A stretch of DNA of 18,327 bases from Clostridiales bacterium UBA4821 (GTDB taxonomy: Bacteria; Bacillota; Clostridia; Acetivibrionales; UBA4821). Shown here in pieces: positions 13,929 through 18,327 of this stretch; the stretch's first letter is position 1; each line of letters opens with the position of its first letter. The notes below the pieces were generated by a model. It was not told the origin of the DNA and ran no database searches. It saw nothing but the letters and a program-made list of their open reading frames with translations. The stretch is taken from contig DHFP01000022.1 of NCBI GenBank assembly GCA_002402315.1, positions 1 to 18,327 on the forward strand, given 5' to 3'. Position numbers and translations under genes: made by a program.

Positions 13929-15107
13929 CTATTTATTTGCAGCTTTAAAAAATGTCATCTCATTACATTTATTGTAATTATGTTTATTGAAAAGCTTATA
14001 AAACCTCTTTTTCGTTTCAATTATAAAATCCCATTTCGCCTTATAAATAGCACAGCTTACCCGGCTGCATTTCAGCACATCATTGCGCTTTCCATAATTT
14101 AGCAGTATACATATCCTACAGTCAGTATTGTCGCATTTACCGCAGTTAATATTATCCACATGCATATCACTCCGACAGGCATCAAAAAAAAGCTTCCTTA
14201 TGTTGTTATCAATAATACCGTCAAATACATTTCCCAATTTTAAACCCGGGTTGTAAAAATATGCCCTCTGGCAGGGATATATATCGCCATTCGGGATAAT
14301 TGTACATAATGACCTTGCTGCGTCACAAGTAATTTCACTGCTGCAAACAGGTTTAAGACCATTAATTACAAATGCCTTTTCATATGGTGTTAATGAACCT
14401 AACGCGATGCATTCCTCATATACGGAATCCGCAATAAGTGATAATTGTTCAATATAAATAGAAATATCATTTTCATTCCAGGCCTCATCATATGACAAGT
14501 CAAATCTGGTAGAATCTATGCCGAGATGTTGAAAATATTTATAGCTCAAAAACATCTTTGATATGTTATCTTTTGTTACTACTGAATGCGTATTAATGGA
14601 ACCAGATTCTATCTGATTTTTTTCAAAAAGCGTCTTGAGTTTCAATATGTTTTCAACAACAATCCCCGAAGTCGGTTTGCCATTTGCAGTTATTCTGTTT
14701 TTATCCTGGACTTCCGGAATCCCATCAATTGAAAAGACAATGACATTACCTGCCTTACAATATTCTAAAATAAATTCTTCAAATTGTTTATTATACATTG
14801 TGCCGTTTGTAATTAGTATGAAACTTAATTTGATATGGTATTGATTTGCTTTATCTACAGCATAACGGAAGATTTTTATCATTACATCGAGATTAAGGAG
14901 GGGTTCTCCCCCGAAAAACTTCCACGTAAGTTCTTTGGCACCATATTTTAATGCATTATCAAATAAAAAATCAGCAGATTTTTTTGCAGTATCAAAAGAC
15001 ATATAGTTATTTTTGCATCTATTGGCATTTTCATAGCAATACTTGCACCGTAGATTGCAATCTTCTGTTAAAATCAGATGGCTTACTGTAAATGGAGTAT
15101 TTCTCAT
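13929..15107 (-). CDS. Radical SAM/SPASM protein, paralog E
   Basis: First gene of the first rSAM run (392 aa). Cluster cysteines C17, C21, C24 (CNLRCKYC), GGEP at 66-69, a full SPASM set (CDAARSLC, IYPC, CGKC, CRIC, then KCSRVSC) and the family tail YNKCNEM. I choose ATG 15107 over the in-frame ATG at 15143 for three reasons: the N-terminus then matches the paralogs in length, GAGG lies upstream, and the -10 box of the promoter lies so close to 15143 that its leader would be about five bases. Spacing from GAGG is long (11 bases), so translation may be modest. The substrate is unknown; the general role is the same as its paralogs. Confidence 0.88.
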   Translation of the reverse strand: MRNTPFTVSHLILTEDCNLRCKYCYENANRCKNNYMSFDTAKKSADFLFDNALKYGAKELTWKFFGGEPLLNLDVMIKIFRYAVDKANQYHIKLSFILITNGTMYNKQFEEFILEYCKAGNVIVFSIDGIPEVQDKNRITANGKPTSGIVVENILKLKTLFEKNQIESGSINTHSVVTKDNISKMFLSYKYFQHLGIDSTRFDLSYDEAWNENDISIYIEQLSLIADSVYEECIALGSLTPYEKAFVINGLKPVCSSEITCDAARSLCTIIPNGDIYPCQRAYFYNPGLKLGNVFDGIIDNNIRKLFFDACRSDMHVDNINCGKCDNTDCRICILLNYGKRNDVLKCSRVSCAIYKAKWDFIIETKKRFYKLFNKHNYNKCNEMTFFKAANK

Positions 15108-15154
15108 GATTTCGAGAACCTCGTATCCTTTGATATTTCTCATTTGATAGTATA

Positions 15155-15183
15155 ATTATATGACAAAATTCCTTATTCCTCAA
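15155..15183 (-). promoter_or_regulatory. Predicted sigma-A promoter of the first rSAM run
   Basis: Minus strand: TTGAGG (-35, 15178-15183), 17-base spacer, TATAAT (-10, 15155-15160). The 29-base unit matches that before pseudo-rSAM copy 2 in 27 of 29 positions. It diverges from the promoter of the plus-strand rSAM gene. Confidence 0.78.
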
Positions 15184-15185
15184 GT

Positions 15186-15208
15186 AACCTTTTAATGGTA
15201 TTAAGGTT
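15186..15208. promoter_or_regulatory. Imperfect dyad between two divergent promoters
   Basis: AACCTT at 15186-15191 and AAGGTT at 15203-15208 form a 6-bp dyad with AT-rich flanks (TTAAT and ATTAA). It falls between the -35 boxes of the two divergent promoters, a good place for a shared regulator. It is short and could be chance. Confidence 0.35.
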
Positions 15209-15235
15209 CAAATAGTTGAAATTATTTGCTATAAT
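15207..15235 (+). promoter_or_regulatory. Predicted sigma-A promoter of the plus-strand rSAM gene
   Basis: TTCAAA (-35, 15207-15212), 17-base spacer, TATAAT (-10, 15230-15235). The expected transcript carries a leader of about 70 bases before the ribosome binding site, with no clear terminator-type hairpin. Confidence 0.6.
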
Positions 15236-15310
15236 AGAATTATAGGTCACCCGTCCCCTTGTCACCAATCCTAAACATACTTTTTTGATTTCCCGCGGAG
15301 GTAATGTGAA

Positions 15311-16438
15311 ATGGACCATCAAGTGTATTTTAAAACTGAAAATCAGTTGATCAACGAAGGTATATTGAGTAGAAGACCTGAGAAATATACTCGTGAATAT
15401 AAGCCCAAGCGGCTAGTCTTACAATGGCACATCACTGAACGGTGTAACCTCAACTGTTTGCATTGTTATCAGAATAAGGACAGTATTTCAAAGGAACTAA
15501 GTCTAGATGTCTTGAAGGATATTTTTCATCAATATATTGAACTAATAAAGAAGTGGGATATAACGGGACAGATTAATCTGACCGGGGGAGAGCCATTTAT
15601 AAGAGAAGATATTTTTGAGTTGTTAGAATACCTTTATATGAACAAAGAATTCATTAGTTTCGGTATACTGTCGAACGGATTGTTGATAGATCCTTATAAA
15701 GCAAAAGAATTAAGTAAGCTAGGATGCAAGTTTGTACAGGTTTCCCTGGATGGAGGGAAAAAAACTAATGATAGGATTAGAGGAGAAGGGAATTTTGAAA
15801 GGGTAATTAAAGCATTAAAGATATTAAAAGAGAATGGAATCAGGACTTCAATATCCTTTAGTGCAAGTAATTTAAATTATAAGGAATTTCCGATTGTTGC
15901 CGAAGCAGGCCGGAAATACGGTGCTCAAAGAGTTTGGGCTGACCGGATAATACCTTCGGGTAACGGGGAAAGCCTTAAGGATGAGATCATGCAGCCATAT
16001 GAGGTTGAAGAGTTCTTCGAAATAATGTATTCATGCAGGTTAAAGCAGGAAAAACATGAGTTTGAATCCATGTCAATTCCACTTCAACGTGCATTGAATT
16101 TTATTATCCTTCACAAGCATGAACCTTATAACAAAATTAACGTTTATAGGTGTACCGCTGGAGACACTCTTATTACTATCATGCCGGACGGAAACCTGTT
16201 ACCATGCAGGAGAATGCCTATTGTTGTCGGCAACGTTTTAGAAAAAAGTATAGAAGAACTCTATTATTCATCTGAATTATTTAACCAGTTAAGAAATAGA
16301 AGTTTAATAAGCGAAGGATGTGAAGAATGTAAGGCAAAAGACAAATGCGGAGGAGGCTTGAGATGCCTTTCTTATGCATTCTATGGAACTCCGTTTAAAG
16401 CTGACCCGCAGTGTTTTCTGATAAATAAGAATTTATGA
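15311..16438 (+). CDS. Radical SAM/SPASM enzyme of a different subfamily
   Basis: Radical SAM enzyme with full SPASM domain (375 aa), not close to its minus-strand neighbours. About 38 residues precede the rSAM fold. The cluster site is C45, C49, C52 (CNLNCLHC), the SAM motif TGGEP is at 91-95, and VSLDGG is at 144-149. The SPASM domain has the classical seven cysteines: C281 (CTAGD), C299 (LLPC), C337, C340, C346, C352 and C368. The CxHCY type and LTGGEP resemble PqqE-like and sactipeptide-maturase-like enzymes, but I cannot name a product. GGAGG lies nine bases before the ATG. Its stop overlaps by six bases with the end of the convergent pseudo-rSAM copy 2. A small Cys-rich precursor gene was looked for around it and none was found. 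Confidence 0.9.
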   Translation: MDHQVYFKTENQLINEGILSRRPEKYTREYKPKRLVLQWHITERCNLNCLHCYQNKDSISKELSLDVLKDIFHQYIELIKKWDITGQINLTGGEPFIREDIFELLEYLYMNKEFISFGILSNGLLIDPYKAKELSKLGCKFVQVSLDGGKKTNDRIRGEGNFERVIKALKILKENGIRTSISFSASNLNYKEFPIVAEAGRKYGAQRVWADRIIPSGNGESLKDEIMQPYEVEEFFEIMYSCRLKQEKHEFESMSIPLQRALNFIILHKHEPYNKINVYRCTAGDTLITIMPDGNLLPCRRMPIVVGNVLEKSIEELYYSSELFNQLRNRSLISEGCEECKAKDKCGGGLRCLSYAFYGTPFKADPQCFLINKNL

Positions 16439-17533
16439 AGAATTATTACCCATGTTTACTTTATTAATTGTTGGTATATTTTCCTTTAATGTATGGTATA
16501 GCTTTTTTTGAAATGTGCAGAATTCTTCAGGTATTGTGCTAAAATCTCCATAAATATAATGATTTACTGCAAAACAAACATAGCATCTAGTTTTAATTTC
16601 AGGCATACACTTCCTGCATTTTTCGGGAAACTTTTGGTAGTTATTTATTTCATGTATAAATCCTCTTTTGGCAATATCTATACCTCTGTTAACATCGCCC
16701 ATTAAAAACATATCATCATCGCTGTCAATGGTATAGCACTTATGACAAGGATATATGTTCCCGTTGGGAGCTGCTGCAAAACCTGAAATGCCTGCTCCGC
16801 AGCAGCTGTCTATTCCGTAAGGGTTTGTTTCAAAACAGGTGTGCTTGATATTTGTAACAGAAAAATTGCAGCTGCGTTTTGCCGTATGTTTTTGGAGCTT
16901 GATTATATCTTGAGTAAGGTATTCAATGTCTTCATTTTCCCAATAATCATTATGGTCAAAAATGCTGTAGTTGTAAAATCCGGAATTTTCGTACAAGAAA
17001 AAAAGAACCTTTGCAAAATACTCAACATTCCTTTTTTTAATAATAGATGTAAGGCTGATTTTTGTATCATATTGTACTGACAAAGCAACCAAATGCCTGA
17101 AACCGGAATAAATAGGATTGTTTCGATTATTATACAAAATATCCGTGCCTATATCATAACCATAGGTTTGCACACTGATATGAAGTTTCAAACCTAGGGT
17201 TTTAAAATATTCAATTTTATTTTTATCTATATCCGATTGATGAATGGAAATAGAATATATTGGAGAGCTGCCTGAATAGTTTTTAAACCTATCAAATGAC
17301 TCTGCATATTCAATAACTTTTTTTATCAGTGCGAAATTATCCATGTTTTTTTTCATAATAAAATTTATTGATGGCTTAATGACTTCTTCGGTGAGTTGAT
17401 TGACAAATAAATCAACAGCTTTTTTAGCCGTATCCCAGTCCATAAGACGGTTGTCACCGATGCCGCCGGAAACTACCAATGTCAAATCCCAAAACGGTTT
17501 CATATTATCTATAACCGAATTTTCACAGTCCAT
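16433..17533 (-). CDS. Pseudo-radical SAM protein with intact SPASM domain, copy 2
   Basis: Second 366-aa pseudo-rSAM, very similar to the copy at 10328-11428 along its whole length (both begin with an IDNMKPFWDL region). The rSAM cluster cysteines are absent; only C3 occurs in the first 200 residues. GGEP is replaced by IMKKN. The SPASM cysteines are kept: SCCGAG, IYPCHKC, CRKC, CYVC and a last Cys in EEFC. One of the local cysteines of copy 1 (C250) is Ser here. An AGGGGG ribosome binding site precedes the ATG. Unlike copy 1 it is not followed by an rSAM gene on its own strand, but ends in a convergent overlap with the plus-strand rSAM gene. It has its own promoter at 17577-17605. Confidence 0.85.
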   Translation of the reverse strand: MDCENSVIDNMKPFWDLTLVVSGGIGDNRLMDWDTAKKAVDLFVNQLTEEVIKPSINFIMKKNMDNFALIKKVIEYAESFDRFKNYSGSSPIYSISIHQSDIDKNKIEYFKTLGLKLHISVQTYGYDIGTDILYNNRNNPIYSGFRHLVALSVQYDTKISLTSIIKKRNVEYFAKVLFFLYENSGFYNYSIFDHNDYWENEDIEYLTQDIIKLQKHTAKRSCNFSVTNIKHTCFETNPYGIDSCCGAGISGFAAAPNGNIYPCHKCYTIDSDDDMFLMGDVNRGIDIAKRGFIHEINNYQKFPEKCRKCMPEIKTRCYVCFAVNHYIYGDFSTIPEEFCTFQKKLYHTLKENIPTINKVNMGNNSS

Positions 17534-17576
17534 ATGAATCCCCCTAAATTTATTAGAGCAGCTGCTTCATACTATG

Positions 17577-17605
17577 ATTATATAACAAAATACCTTATTC
17601 CTCAA
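17577..17605 (-). promoter_or_regulatory. Predicted sigma-A promoter of pseudo-rSAM copy 2
   Basis: Minus strand: TTGAGG (-35, 17600-17605), 17-base spacer, TATAAT (-10, 17577-17582). Nearly the same 29-base unit as at 15155-15183, showing that promoter and genes were copied together or are under the same control. Confidence 0.78.
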
Positions 17606-17683
17606 CAAGCCTTTTTATAGAAGTACTGTGATACGGGCGCATTTTTCCGTATATGGCAAAAAGTGAAAATAAAACCATGTAAG

Positions 17684-18091
17684 TTATGACTTTGGGGACT
17701 CAACCCTCACCCCAAGCCCCTCTCCCGAGCTCGGTAGAGGGGCTAACTCACTTTCTGTTTTTTCTATAACCTTCCGTACATTATTGAATACTTCTTGATT
17801 AGTAAATCTTAAAATCTTTATGTTTCTACATTCTATTTCCTTATTTCTTATTAAATCATACTCTTTTCTTTCCGCTCTATTATGTATTTCTCCATCAATT
17901 TCTATTATCAATCTTTTTTCTATACAATAGAAATCAGCTATATACCTACCTATAGGATATTGTATTCTAAACTTAAACCCTTTAAGTTTTCTACTTTTAA
18001 GAAACTTCCATAAGATACTTTCCGCTTCTGTTTGCTCTTTTCGTAATTCTTTTGCGATTTGAATAGTATAATCTGGTGTATCCCTTTTCAT
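17684..18091 (-). CDS. DUF559 (Vsr-like) endonuclease-domain protein
   Basis: A 135-aa protein of the DUF559 family, a compact fold related to Vsr-type nucleases. Typical signatures: EAESILWKFLKSRKL (about 22-36), GFKFRIQYPIGRYIADFYC (38-56) and LIIEIDGEIH (61-70), with likely catalytic residues D53, E64, D66 and H70. I start it at ATG 18091, just after AAAGGAGAG; an in-frame ATG at 18106 overlaps that site. The last residues (from about 117, PLPSSGEGLGVRV) are encoded by the left arm of the inverted repeat that encloses the gene, so the natural C-terminus was extended or replaced. Such genes are often solitary and mobile; nuclease activity of this one is inferred from the family. Confidence 0.85.
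   Translation of the reverse strand: MKRDTPDYTIQIAKELRKEQTEAESILWKFLKSRKLKGFKFRIQYPIGRYIADFYCIEKRLIIEIDGEIHNRAERKEYDLIRNKEIECRNIKILRFTNQEVFNNVRKVIEKTESELAPLPSSGEGLGVRVESPKS
17700..17742. repeat. Left arm of inverted repeat enclosing the DUF559 gene
   Basis: A 43-bp arm beginning TCAACCCTCACCCC that matches the reverse complement of 18110-18152 at 36 of 43 positions. Its inner part forms its own small hairpin (CCCCTCT with AGAGGGG). It codes for the end of the nuclease protein. Confidence 0.85.
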
Positions 18092-18109
18092 AGGCTCTCC
18101 TTTCATTCA

Positions 18110-18152
18110 CCCTTCTACCAAGCTTGGGAGAAGGGCCGGGGATGAGGGTTGA
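18110..18152. repeat. Right arm of inverted repeat enclosing the DUF559 gene
   Basis: The partner of 17700-17742, ending GATGAGGGTTGA. It also forms a local hairpin (CCCTTCT with AGAAGGG). It lies directly upstream of the nuclease ribosome binding site, so the transcript must start in or beyond it. Confidence 0.85.
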
Positions 18153-18227
18153 TTTAATCATACTATATGTTTCACTATATGGAATTTTATTTTTTAAAAA
18201 AATAATATACGCCCTCAGTTTTTGTTA

Positions 18228-18273
18228 CCCCTATCTATCTTCCCCCACAATTAAATGGAAAGCTAGATAGGGG
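18228..18273. repeat. Hairpin of unknown role in AT-rich end region
   Basis: CCCCTATCTATCTT (18228-18241) pairs with AAGCTAGATAGGGG (18260-18273) at 13 of 14 positions, around an 18-base loop. No T-run follows directly on either strand, so it is not a standard terminator. The rest of 18153-18327 is AT-rich and I see no gene in it. Confidence 0.5.
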
Positions 18274-18327
18274 GGTGAACTTCATTTCAAAAAAAATTTT
18301 TATTTTTTTTGAAAATGCTGGAATTTT

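Noticed and set aside
15108..15143. Earlier start (15143) for rSAM paralog E
   Set aside because: The predicted -10 box at 15155-15160 would leave a leader of about five bases, there is no ribosome binding site, and the extra 12 residues are absent from the paralogs.

Overview
This window looks like a low-GC, anaerobic, spore-forming Firmicute of the Clostridia. The grounds are AT-rich coding sequence, strong GGAGG ribosome binding sites, the sporulation gene yunB, and many radical SAM (rSAM) enzymes. A relative of Ruminiclostridium is my guess from overall feel; no marker here proves it.

Left part (1-6081): the 3' end of 23S rRNA, a 5S rRNA and its terminator; a small unknown gene; a membrane GAF-GGDEF diguanylate cyclase on the minus strand; then yunB, a 160-bp palindromic intergenic element, and the tightly packed housekeeping run galE, rph, rdgB, ending in a strong bidirectional terminator.

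Middle part (6096-17533): this is the unusual region. It holds eight rSAM-related genes and one large secreted protein. On the minus strand, five paralogous rSAM/SPASM enzymes (about 384-395 aa) lie in two runs of three genes; the second run starts with a 366-aa 'pseudo-rSAM' that has lost the CxxxCxxC cluster site and the GGEP motif but keeps all its SPASM cysteines. A second pseudo-rSAM lies at 16433-17533. A different rSAM/SPASM enzyme runs on the plus strand between them (15311-16438). One full-length paralog (11545-12699) shows the reverse loss: its rSAM site is intact and its SPASM cysteines are largely gone. Both pseudo-rSAM genes and the first rSAM run share nearly the same promoter sequence. 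At the end of the minus-strand series is a secreted 569-aa protein whose mature N-terminal part has 12 cysteines in 24 residues.

My reading, which is inference, is that this is a peptide- or protein-maturation system in which several rSAM/SPASM enzymes, perhaps with pseudo-enzyme partners, modify the Cys-rich segment of a large exported protein rather than a small peptide precursor. Gene order, shared promoters and the paralogy are visible in the sequence; the substrate link is a hypothesis.

Right part (17534-18327): a DUF559-type nuclease gene enclosed by a 43-bp imperfect inverted repeat, one arm of which encodes the protein's C-terminus, so it looks like a small mobile cassette. AT-rich sequence with one more hairpin follows.
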